Origin: Nonomuraea sp. NEAU-A123
GTDB taxonomy: Bacteria > Actinomycetota > Actinomycetes > Streptosporangiales > Streptosporangiaceae
DNA length: 64,000 bases
Direction: 5' to 3'
Assembly: GCF_018603905.1 (NCBI RefSeq)
Contig: NZ_JAHFZZ010000013.1
Span: forward strand, 62,001 to 126,000
The position numbers and the translations under genes were made by a program. Below, piece by piece: positions 43,141 to 52,745 of this stretch; positions within the stretch are counted from its first letter, which is position 1; every line of letters begins with the position of its first letter. Under the pieces are notes generated by a model. It made no database searches, was not told the origin of the DNA, and worked only from the letters and a program-made list of their open reading frames with translations.

Positions 43141-45186
43141 ATGATCGGACGAATTCCCATCACGGACATCTCCCCCGTCGTCGACTGCGGGCAGTGGCCC
43201 GCCAAGGCGGTCGCCGGCGAGACCTTCCAGGTCTCGGCGACCGTGTTCCGAGAAGGCCACGACGCCGTGGCCGCGGGCGTGGTGCTCACCGCGCCCGATG
43301 GGCAGCGCGGTCGCCTCAGACCGATGCGCGAGCTAGCGCCGGGCACCGACAGGTGGGGCATCAGTGTGTGCCTGCCGACGGAGGGTGACTGGCTGTTCCG
43401 GGTGGAGGCGTGGAGCGACCCCATCGCCACATGGCTGCACGACGCGGAGATCAAGATCCCGCGCGGCATGGACACCGACCTCATGTGCGAGGAGGGCGCC
43501 CGGCTGTTCGACCGGGCGGCCAGGGCCGTACGGCAGGCCGAGTGCCCCGCCCCCGGCAACGGGAACGGTGACAGCACGTGCGGGCACCGCGCCGCGCTGC
43601 TGGGCATCGCCGCCACACTCCGCGACGAGCAGCTCGACCCGCGGGCCCGGCTGTCCATCGCGCAACTGCCGGAGACGGCGGCGCTGCTGGAGGCGCATCC
43701 GTTGCGCGCCCTGGTGACCAGGGCGCGGCCGCGGAAGATCAGGGTGGACCGGCGCAGGGCCCTGTACGGCTCCTGGTACGAGTTCTTCCCCAGGTCCGAG
43801 GGCGCGGTCGTCAGCGAGTCGGGCATCTCCAAGTCCGGAAATTTCCAGACCGCGACCAAGCGCTTGCCCGCGATCGCCAAGATGGGCTTCGACGTCGTCT
43901 ACCTGCCGCCGATCCACCCGATCGGCCACACGTTCCGCAAGGGGCGCAACAACACGCTGAGCCCCGAGCCCGACGAGCCGGGCTCGCCCTGGGCGATCGG
44001 CTCCGAGGACGGCGGCCACGACGCGATCCACCCCGATCTGGGGACGATCGAGGACTTCGACGAGTTCACCGCCCGCACCCGTGAGCTGGGCATGGAGGTC
44101 GCGCTCGACTTCGCCCTGCAGTGCTCCCCCGACCATCCGTGGGTCAAGGAGCATCCGGAGTGGTTCACGATCCGGGCCGACGGCACGATCGCCTACGCCG
44201 AGAACCCGCCGAAGAAGTACCAGGACATCTACCCGGTCAACTTCGACAAGGACCCCGTCGGCATCTATACCGAGGTGAAGCGGGTCCTGCGCCACTGGAT
44301 GGACCACGGGGTGCGGATCTTCCGGGTGGACAACCCGCACACCAAGCCGGTGGGGTTCTGGGAGCGGCTGCTGGCCGACATCCACACGACCGATCCTGAC
44401 GTGATCTTCCTGGCCGAGGCGTTCACCCGGCCGGCGATGCTGCAGACGCTGGCCAAGGTGGGCTACCACCAGTCCTACACGTACTTCACGTGGAAGAACT
44501 CCAAGCACGACGTGGAGACGTACCTCTCCGAGCTGTCCGGGGAGACCTCGCACTTCCTGCGGCCCAATGTGTTCGTCAACACTCCGGACATTCTTCACGA
44601 ATACCTACAGCACGGCGGTAACCCGGCTTTCCGCATCCGGGCCGCGCTGGCCGCGCTCGCCTCGCCCACCTGGGGCGTCTACTCGGGGTACGAGCTGGGG
44701 GAGAATGTCCCTGTTCGTCCGGGTAGTGAAGAATACCTAGATAGTGAGAAATATCAGTACCGACCTCGCGACTGGGCGGCGGCGGAGCGGGCAGGGTGGA
44801 GCCTTGCGCCCTTCATCACCCACCTGAATTTGTTCCGAAGAGCCCATCCGGCACTGCAGGAGTTGCGTAATCTACGGTTCCACCAGGTCGACCAACCGGA
44901 CATCGTGTGCTTCTCCAAGCGGCTGCCGGGCGCCTACGACCCGGCCACACGACGGCACGGGCTGGGCGACGTCGTTCTGGCGGTCATCAATCTCGACCCA
45001 CACCACACCCACGAGGCCACGGTCGAACTGGACATGCCGGCGATCGGTCTCGACTGGAATGCCGAGTTCGTCGTGGACGACGAGCTATCGGGCGAGTCGT
45101 ATCGTTGGCGGCAGAACAACTACGTACGCCTCGACCCCCACATCCAGCCTGTCCACATCTTCACCGTACGAGCCGCGCCACGGTAG
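43141..45186 (+). CDS. glgE: Maltosyltransferase (maltose-1-phosphate:glucan)
   Basis: A protein of 681 aa of GH13_3. An N-terminal beta domain (MIGRIPITDISPVVDCGQWPAKAV) leads to a helical insert and the catalytic barrel. GSWYEFFPRSEGA and FDVVYLPPIHPIGHTFRKGRNN are typical GlgE. The nucleophile Asp (about 397) is in FRVDNPHTKP, and the acid Glu in IFLAEAFTRP. It extends alpha-1,4-glucan with maltosyl units from maltose-1-phosphate. The ribosome site is weak (CCTTGAAATGCG). treS follows after 68 nt. Confidence 0.96.
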   Translation: MIGRIPITDISPVVDCGQWPAKAVAGETFQVSATVFREGHDAVAAGVVLTAPDGQRGRLRPMRELAPGTDRWGISVCLPTEGDWLFRVEAWSDPIATWLHDAEIKIPRGMDTDLMCEEGARLFDRAARAVRQAECPAPGNGNGDSTCGHRAALLGIAATLRDEQLDPRARLSIAQLPETAALLEAHPLRALVTRARPRKIRVDRRRALYGSWYEFFPRSEGAVVSESGISKSGNFQTATKRLPAIAKMGFDVVYLPPIHPIGHTFRKGRNNTLSPEPDEPGSPWAIGSEDGGHDAIHPDLGTIEDFDEFTARTRELGMEVALDFALQCSPDHPWVKEHPEWFTIRADGTIAYAENPPKKYQDIYPVNFDKDPVGIYTEVKRVLRHWMDHGVRIFRVDNPHTKPVGFWERLLADIHTTDPDVIFLAEAFTRPAMLQTLAKVGYHQSYTYFTWKNSKHDVETYLSELSGETSHFLRPNVFVNTPDILHEYLQHGGNPAFRIRAALAALASPTWGVYSGYELGENVPVRPGSEEYLDSEKYQYRPRDWAAAERAGWSLAPFITHLNLFRRAHPALQELRNLRFHQVDQPDIVCFSKRLPGAYDPATRRHGLGDVVLAVINLDPHHTHEATVELDMPAIGLDWNAEFVVDDELSGESYRWRQNNYVRLDPHIQPVHIFTVRAAPR

Positions 45187-45254
45187 AACAGAATTCAGCG
45201 GGGAGTCTTCAACGTGTGTGAAAGCGCCTCCTTCATGAGCACGAGGGAGTGCTC

Positions 45255-46955
<1,701 letters not shown>

Positions 46956-46958
46956 GAC

Positions 46959-48323
46959 GTGCTTGACGAGCTCCTTGCCGCATGGATCAGTCGCCAACGA
47001 TGGTTCGGCGGCAAGGGGCGCGCGATCGACTCCCTGTCGATCGAGTCGGACGTAGTGATCTACGCCGACGACCCGGGACTACGCCACCTGATCGTGTCGG
47101 TGTGGCAGGGCGCCTCGAGAGACCGCTACCAGATCATGCTCGGTATGCGCACCGAGCTGCCCGACCGGCTGAAACACGCGCTGATCGGCACGCACGGCCA
47201 CTACGCCTTCGACGGTGGCCCCGAACATCATGAGTGGTACGTCTACGACGCCGTCCACGACCAAGCCCTGACCCACTGGGTGCTGGAGTGCATGGCCCAG
47301 GGCACCGGCTGGGAAACCGTCCGCTTCCGCCACCTGCCCGGCGTCACGATCGACACCTCACCACGCAGCCTGGTGCTCGGCGCCGAGCAGTCCAACACCT
47401 CGCTCGTGTACGGGGACGCCTACATCTGCAAGTTCTTCCGCCGCCTGATCCCCGGCGTGAACCCGGAGCTGGAGATCATCACCGCGCTGGCCGTCCGCGA
47501 ATCCCCGCACATCGCCAAGCCGTACGGCTGGATCGAGACCGACCTCGACGGCACGCCCACGACGCTCGCCATCATGCAGGAGTACCTGTCCACCGCCAAC
47601 GACGGCTGGGACCTGGCTCTGGCCAGCGTGCGCGACCTGTACGGCTCGATGCCCGAGCTCTCGGCGGCCGACGCCGGGGGCGACTTCGCCGCCGAGGCGC
47701 ACCGGCTCGGCGTGGCCACCGCCAACGTCCACCGGGAGCTGGCCGGCGCCTTCCCCACGGACGTGGTCGAGGTGCACGAGGTCAAGCGGATGGCCGAGGG
47801 CTTCCGGCGGCGGCTGGGCCGGGCCGTGGGCGAGGTGCCGGAGCTGCGCGAGCACGTCAACGCGCTGGAGGACGCCTACCACCAGGTGGAGGAGCTGACC
47901 GTCGAGGTGCCCGTACAACGGGTGCACGGCGACTACCACCTCGGCCAGGTGATGCGTACCCCGATCGGCTGGGTGGTGCTCGACTTCGAGGGCGAGCCGG
48001 GCCAGCCTCTGGCCGAACGCCGGGCGCTGTCGTCCCCGCTGCGTGACGTGGCCGGGATGCTCCGCTCGTTCGACTACGCGGCCAGGCACCTGCTGGCCGA
48101 CCACTCAGAGCCCGAGTCGCTGGAGCCACGGGCCGCCGAGTGGGCCGACCGCAACAGGCAGGCCTTCCTGGAAGGCTACGCCGAGGGCGGCGGGGTGATC
48201 ACCCCGGCGGACGCGGCCCTGCTGCGCGCGTTCGAGCTGTCGAAGGCGGTGTACGAGGTGGTGTACGAGGCCCGCAACCGGCCCTCGTGGATCCGCATCC
48301 CGCTGGCCGCCTTCCGCCGCTAA
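46959..48323 (+). CDS. mak: Maltokinase
   Basis: A protein of 454 aa (Pep2 type). The start LDELLAAWISRQRWFGGKGR is the family N-cap. LGAEQSNTSLVYGDAYICKFFRRL is the N-lobe with the ATP-binding Lys, and VQRVHGDYHLGQVM followed by WVVLDFEGEP are the catalytic and metal-binding loops. It phosphorylates maltose from TreS with ATP to give maltose-1-phosphate, the GlgE donor. AGGAGG lies upstream of the GTG. It is the last gene of glgE-treS-mak and overlaps the convergent reductase gene by 4 nt. Confidence 0.95.
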   Translation: MLDELLAAWISRQRWFGGKGRAIDSLSIESDVVIYADDPGLRHLIVSVWQGASRDRYQIMLGMRTELPDRLKHALIGTHGHYAFDGGPEHHEWYVYDAVHDQALTHWVLECMAQGTGWETVRFRHLPGVTIDTSPRSLVLGAEQSNTSLVYGDAYICKFFRRLIPGVNPELEIITALAVRESPHIAKPYGWIETDLDGTPTTLAIMQEYLSTANDGWDLALASVRDLYGSMPELSAADAGGDFAAEAHRLGVATANVHRELAGAFPTDVVEVHEVKRMAEGFRRRLGRAVGEVPELREHVNALEDAYHQVEELTVEVPVQRVHGDYHLGQVMRTPIGWVVLDFEGEPGQPLAERRALSSPLRDVAGMLRSFDYAARHLLADHSEPESLEPRAAEWADRNRQAFLEGYAEGGGVITPADAALLRAFELSKAVYEVVYEARNRPSWIRIPLAAFRR

Positions 48324-49159
48324 CGCAGCTCTTCGATCAGGCCCGACAGACCCTGGGCGCCGTGGCCGGCCGCCACCCGCCGGTCTAGGAGATCCCTCAT
48401 GGGGAGCAGCAGGTCCGGCTTCACCCCCTGGTCCTCGAAGGCGCGGAGCAGGTTGACCATGCCGACCCTGTTGACCTCCAGGTTGGAGACGTCGGTCGCG
48501 TAGTCGCCCGCCTCGATGTCCACCGCCCATCGGGGTTGCTGCGCGGCCATCGCGGTCAGCCACGGCACCAGCAGCTCCGTGGTGAACTCCGTCACCGGCC
48601 GCTTCTCCGAGGCGATCAGCGCCGCCGCCTCCAGGAAACCGGCGATCTGGCCGTACATACCGGTGAGCATGGCCAGGTCGTACAGGGGCGCGAGCCCCGC
48701 GTCCGCACCCAGATAGCGCGGCCTGGCCAGCGCGCCCAGCGCCTCCTCGTACCGCTCGAAGGCGGGCTGCGAGCCGCTGTAGAGGACCAGCGCGCCGGGC
48801 GTGCCGATCATCTGGGGCACGGCCATGATGCCGCCGTCCAGGTAGTCGCCGCCGCGCGCGGCCACCCACTCCGCCAGCTCCCTGGCCTCGGCGGGCCTGC
48901 CGTTGGTCAGGTTCAGCAGGACGCGGTCGGCCAACTGGACCGAGCCGAGGACCTCCCGTACGGCCGCGTAGTCGAGCACGCAGACGATCACCAGCGGGCT
49001 GGCCTCGACCGCCTCCGCCGCGGTCGCCACGCTGGTGGCGCCCGAACCGGCTGCCTTGCCTTCCGTACGGTTCCACACGGTGACGCTGTGACCGGCCTGC
49101 ACCAGGGTCCGGGCCAATGCCTGGCCCATGAGCCCCAGGCCGAGGATAGAGATACGCAT
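48320..49159 (-). CDS. Imine-reductase-like NAD(P) oxidoreductase
   Basis: A protein of 279 aa of the 6-phosphogluconate dehydrogenase/beta-hydroxyacid dehydrogenase group. ISILGLGLMGQALARTLVQAGHSVTVWNRT is the NADP-binding start, and the C-terminal helical domain contains YDLAMLTGMYGQIAGFLEAAALI. The catalytic Lys of hydroxyacid dehydrogenases is not seen in its usual helix, consistent with imine reductases, which use Asp or Tyr there. It separates mak from glgB and is divergent from the SARP regulator, perhaps its target. Confidence 0.85.
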   Translation of the reverse strand: MRISILGLGLMGQALARTLVQAGHSVTVWNRTEGKAAGSGATSVATAAEAVEASPLVIVCVLDYAAVREVLGSVQLADRVLLNLTNGRPAEARELAEWVAARGGDYLDGGIMAVPQMIGTPGALVLYSGSQPAFERYEEALGALARPRYLGADAGLAPLYDLAMLTGMYGQIAGFLEAAALIASEKRPVTEFTTELLVPWLTAMAAQQPRWAVDIEAGDYATDVSNLEVNRVGMVNLLRAFEDQGVKPDLLLPMRDLLDRRVAAGHGAQGLSGLIEELR

Positions 49160-49241
49160 GCTGAGCAGTCCTTTCGGTTGACGGCTCCCACACTGCTGGC
49201 CGGGGGTTATGGTCGGATTCGGACTGGCTTACGGGGGGCTG

Positions 49242-52200
49242 ATGAGATTCGGGGTGCTGGGCCCCCTCTCGGTGTGGACGCCGGACGGGCAGCCGGTCCA
49301 GGTGCCCGAAGCCAAGGTCCGCGCGCTGCTCGCCGACCTGCTGGCGCACCGCGGCCGGCCGGTCTCCACCGACCGGCTCATCGACGACCTGTGGGGCGAC
49401 CGCCCGCCCGGCAACCCGTCGGCCGCGCTCCGGGTCAAGGTCTCCCAACTGCGCCGGGCGCTCGGCGACCGCTCGCTGGTGGCCTTTCGGCCGCCGGGGT
49501 ACCTGCTCGCGGTGGACGCGGAGGCGGTGGACGCGGGCCTGTTCCAGTCCCTCCTCGCCCGCGCCGGGCGGAGCGACGATCCGCTGGTACGGCAGGCGCT
49601 GCTGACCGAGGCGCTGGGCCTGTGGCGGGGGGCTCCGTACGCCGAGTTCGGCGACTTCGCGCAGGCGGCCGCGGCCCGGCTGGAGGAACAGCGCCTGGTG
49701 GCACTGGAGGAGCTGGCCGAGACCCGGCTCGACCTGGGCGACCACGGAGCCCTGGCGGCCGAACTGGCCGGCCTGGTGGCCGCGCACCCGCTGCGCGAAC
49801 GCCTGCGGGCCGCGCACCTGCGAGCGCTGTACCGGGCGGGGCGGCAGAGCGAGGCGCTGGCCGAATACGGGCAGCTACGCGAGCTGCTGGCGGACGAACT
49901 GGGCATCGACCCCGCACCCGAACTGACGGCCCTACACGCGGCAATCCTCCGCCAGGACCCCACCCTCGCCCCACCCCGCCCCGTCCCGACACGCCCCGAT
50001 CCCCCACGCCTCGATCCCCCACGCCTCGATCCCCCACGCCTCGGCCCGGCCGCGCCGGACACGGGTCTGCCGCACTCCGATCCACCCGCGCCACTTGCGG
50101 GCCCGCCACGCTCCGACCCGGCCGCACCTCTCGTGGACCCGCCGCACATCGGCGTGGCCGGGTCGGTTGTCGGGCCGCCGGGGACGAATCTGCCTGCGCC
50201 GCTTACCGGGCTGATCGGGCGGGGCGCCGAGGTGGCTGAGGTGCGGTCGCTGGTGCGGGACGGGCGGCTTGTCACGCTGACCGGGCCGGGTGGGGTGGGC
50301 AAGACCCGGCTCGCTCTGGAGGCCGCGGCCGAGCCGGGCCGAGCGTTTCCCGGAGGTGTGTGGCTGGTCGAGCTGGCCTCGATCACATCGCCCGCTGAGC
50401 CGGGCATGGTGGCGGGGGCAGTGGCGTCGGTGTTGGGGGTCAGGGATGACCGGCCAGGGTCGGCGGTCGACCGGCTCGCCGCCGCGCTGCGTACCCGCGC
50501 GACGCTGCTCGTCCTCGACAACTGCGAGCACGTGGTCGAACAGGTCGCCGAGCTGGCCGAGCGGCTGTTGCGGGCCGCGCCCGAGCTGCGCGTGCTGGCG
50601 ACCAGCCAGGAGTCGCTGCGCGTCCCCGGTGAGGTGCTGTGGAGTGTGCCGCCGCTCGGGCCGGCGGCCGCCGCGGAGCTGCTCGCGGCGCGGGCGGGCG
50701 TCGGGGCGGGTGACGACGGCGTGGCGGAGATCTGTGCGCGGCTCGACGGGATCCCGCTCGCGCTGGAGCTGGCCGCCACCCGGCTGCGCGCGCTCACTCC
50801 GCGTCAGCTCGCGGCCCGGCTCGACGACCGGTTCCGGGTGCTCGCCACGGGGCATCGGGGAGCGCCCGCGAGGCAGCGGACGCTTCGGGCGATGATCGAC
50901 TGGAGCTGGGAGCTGCTGACCGGTGGCGAGCGGCTGGTGCTGCGGCGGCTGGCCGTCCACGCCGACGGGTGCACGCTCGAAGCCGCCGAGGCGGTCTGCG
51001 CCGAACCCGGCCTGGACGTGCTCGACCTGCTGGCCAGGTTGGTGGACAGGTCGCTGGTGGTACGGGTGCCGGGCGGCAGGTACCGGCTGCTGGAGTCGGT
51101 CGCCGCGTACTGCCTGGAACGGCTGTCCGAGGCGGACGAGACGGTGGCGGTCCGGCTGCGGCACGCCCGCCACTACGCCGACCTGGCGGAACGCGCCGAG
51201 CCCGGCCTACGCGGACCCGACCAACCGCGGTGGCTCGCCCTCCTCGACGCCGACGCCGCCAACCTGCGCACCGCGATCGAGACCTCACTCCGCCTCGCCG
51301 CCCCGCACGACACGGTCCGGCTGGTGAATGCGCTGGCCTGGTATTGGGTGCTGCGGGGCAGGCTCGGCGAGGGGCAGCGGGCGCTTGAGGCGGTGCTGGC
51401 CGTCGTCGACGACGCGGAGGCCCGTGTCTGGCTGGCCGGGCTGCGGATGCTGGCGGGGCAGGGGCGGGCCCCCGACCTGGAACGACTGGCCGATATCGCG
51501 GACCCGGCGCGCCGCGCCAGGGCGCAGTGGTTCCTGGCCTTCACGCTCTACGGCTACGACGACCCGGCGGCCACCGACGCGTACCTGGACAGCGCCATGG
51601 AGTCCTTTCTCGCCGCGGACGACCGGTGGGGCACGGCGGCGGCGCTGAGTCTGCGGGCCAGGCGGGCGCTGCTGCGCGGTGATCTGGCGGCGCTGCGGCG
51701 TGACGGAGAGCGGGGGCTGGAGCTGTTCCGCGAGGTGGGCGACCGGTGGGGCGAGATGCGGGCCGCCGAGAACCTCGGCACGCTGGCCGAGATCACCGGC
51801 GACTACGAGCAGGCCGCGGAGCTGCGCCGCGACGGGCTGCGCATCGCCGAGGAGCTCGGATTGTGGAGCGAGGTGTCGGGCGCGCTGTCCAGGCTGGGCC
51901 GGGTGGCGCTGCTGACCGGTGACCTCGACGGGGCTCGGGAGCTGCACGAGCGGGCCAGGCGGCTGGCCGTCGCCAGGTCGGATGTGCCGTTGGAGGAGTT
52001 CGCCGAGGTCGGGCTGGCCTTGGTGGCCCGGCGGCAGGGACGGCTCGACGAGGCGGAAGGGTTGCTGCGCCGCTGGTTGCGCTGGGTGCGTCAGGTGGCG
52101 GGCGAGCCGGGGGCGGCGCTGATCCTGGCCGAGCTGGGGTTCGTCGCCGAGCGGCGCGGGGACACGGCGGCCGCGCTGGAGTGGCAGCGGGAGGGGCTGG

Positions 52201-52448
52201 CGGTGGCGCGGCGGGTGGGCGATCCACGCGCGATCGCGCTCGCGATGGAGGGCCTGGCGGGGGCCCAGGCGCTCGGCGGCCGGCCCGAGGAGGCTGCCCG
52301 GCTGCTGGGCACGGCCGGCGCGCTCAGGGCGTCGGTGGGCGCGCCGCTGCCCGAGGCGGAACGCGGCGACGTCGATCGGATCGCGGCCGCGGTGCGGGTG
52401 GCGCTCGACCGGCGACCGCCGCGGGCCGCCACGGCGGACCATTCCTGA
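49242..52448 (+). CDS. AfsR/SARP-type regulator (BTAD, NB-ARC, TPR)
   Basis: About 1068 aa. The winged helix of the SARP type begins MRFGVLGPLSVWTPDGQPV and contains DDLWGDRPPGNPSAALRVKVSQLRRALG. The bacterial transcriptional activation domain runs to about residue 240. A Pro-rich linker with 5-residue repeats follows, then the NTPase GLIGRGAEVAEVRSL, Walker A LTGPGGVGKTRLA and Walker B LLVLDNCEHV. A long TPR-like region makes up the rest. These are large signal-integrating activators, often of secondary metabolism. Start 49242 is preferred over 49209. Targets are unknown; the divergent reductase is the closest. Confidence 0.9.
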   Translation: MRFGVLGPLSVWTPDGQPVQVPEAKVRALLADLLAHRGRPVSTDRLIDDLWGDRPPGNPSAALRVKVSQLRRALGDRSLVAFRPPGYLLAVDAEAVDAGLFQSLLARAGRSDDPLVRQALLTEALGLWRGAPYAEFGDFAQAAAARLEEQRLVALEELAETRLDLGDHGALAAELAGLVAAHPLRERLRAAHLRALYRAGRQSEALAEYGQLRELLADELGIDPAPELTALHAAILRQDPTLAPPRPVPTRPDPPRLDPPRLDPPRLGPAAPDTGLPHSDPPAPLAGPPRSDPAAPLVDPPHIGVAGSVVGPPGTNLPAPLTGLIGRGAEVAEVRSLVRDGRLVTLTGPGGVGKTRLALEAAAEPGRAFPGGVWLVELASITSPAEPGMVAGAVASVLGVRDDRPGSAVDRLAAALRTRATLLVLDNCEHVVEQVAELAERLLRAAPELRVLATSQESLRVPGEVLWSVPPLGPAAAAELLAARAGVGAGDDGVAEICARLDGIPLALELAATRLRALTPRQLAARLDDRFRVLATGHRGAPARQRTLRAMIDWSWELLTGGERLVLRRLAVHADGCTLEAAEAVCAEPGLDVLDLLARLVDRSLVVRVPGGRYRLLESVAAYCLERLSEADETVAVRLRHARHYADLAERAEPGLRGPDQPRWLALLDADAANLRTAIETSLRLAAPHDTVRLVNALAWYWVLRGRLGEGQRALEAVLAVVDDAEARVWLAGLRMLAGQGRAPDLERLADIADPARRARAQWFLAFTLYGYDDPAATDAYLDSAMESFLAADDRWGTAAALSLRARRALLRGDLAALRRDGERGLELFREVGDRWGEMRAAENLGTLAEITGDYEQAAELRRDGLRIAEELGLWSEVSGALSRLGRVALLTGDLDGARELHERARRLAVARSDVPLEEFAEVGLALVARRQGRLDEAEGLLRRWLRWVRQVAGEPGAALILAELGFVAERRGDTAAALEWQREGLAVARRVGDPRAIALAMEGLAGAQALGGRPEEAARLLGTAGALRASVGAPLPEAERGDVDRIAAAVRVALDRRPPRAATADHS
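49997..50041 (+). repeat. Three 15-bp tandem repeats in the SARP linker
   Basis: CGATCCCCCACGCCT occurs three times without change at 49997, 50012 and 50027, coding for PPRLD-type pentapeptides between the BTAD and NTPase domains. Copy number could vary without breaking the frame. Confidence 0.85.
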
Positions 52449-52477
52449 CCTGCAAATATCCGGGTTTGGCAGCCAAG

Positions 52478-52495
52478 GTAATGATTCGCCATTAC
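52478..52495. promoter_or_regulatory. GTAATG-N6-CATTAC inverted repeat
   Basis: GTAATG (52478-52483) and CATTAC (52490-52495) lie 35 nt before the small secreted-peptide frame. They are a possible operator in the gap upstream of glgB. Confidence 0.4.
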
Positions 52496-52530
52496 TCTAC
52501 GTGGGCGTTCCCGTACACACAGGAGTGATG

Positions 52531-52677
52531 GTGTTCCTCCAACTCGCGCTCGCTCTGTTCGTCGCCGTCGCCGGGCACGCAGGCGCGGCCCGCGCAGATC
52601 ATCCAATACCCAGCGCAAAGCGGCATTTCTACCTGGCGTCTTCTCTCGATAAACCCAAGATTCTGCACTTTCGGTGA
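52531..52677 (+). CDS. Small secreted peptide candidate, 48 aa
   Basis: AGGAG (52521-52525) lies 5 nt before a GTG. The frame encodes a clear signal-peptide-like stretch, FLQLALALFVAVAGHAGAAR, then a short basic mature part (ADHPIPSAKRHFYLASSLDK and KPKILHFR) and TGA. After cleavage near ARA the mature peptide would be about 27 residues with no Cys. It lies between the SARP gene and glgB. I know no relative; the composition could still be chance, but the ribosome site and hydrophobic core argue for a gene. Confidence 0.45.
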   Translation: MFLQLALALFVAVAGHAGAARADHPIPSAKRHFYLASSLDKPKILHFR

Positions 52678-52745
52678 TTGTCTACGTGATTGCGGGCAGT
52701 GCCATGGGTTGGAGGGCTGACGTAGGGCAAGGTGGGAGCATGCCG

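Noticed and set aside
49229..51173. Minus-strand frames opposite the SARP gene
   Set aside because: They are low-complexity Ser/Arg/Gly-rich shadows; the plus-strand SARP domains are continuous.
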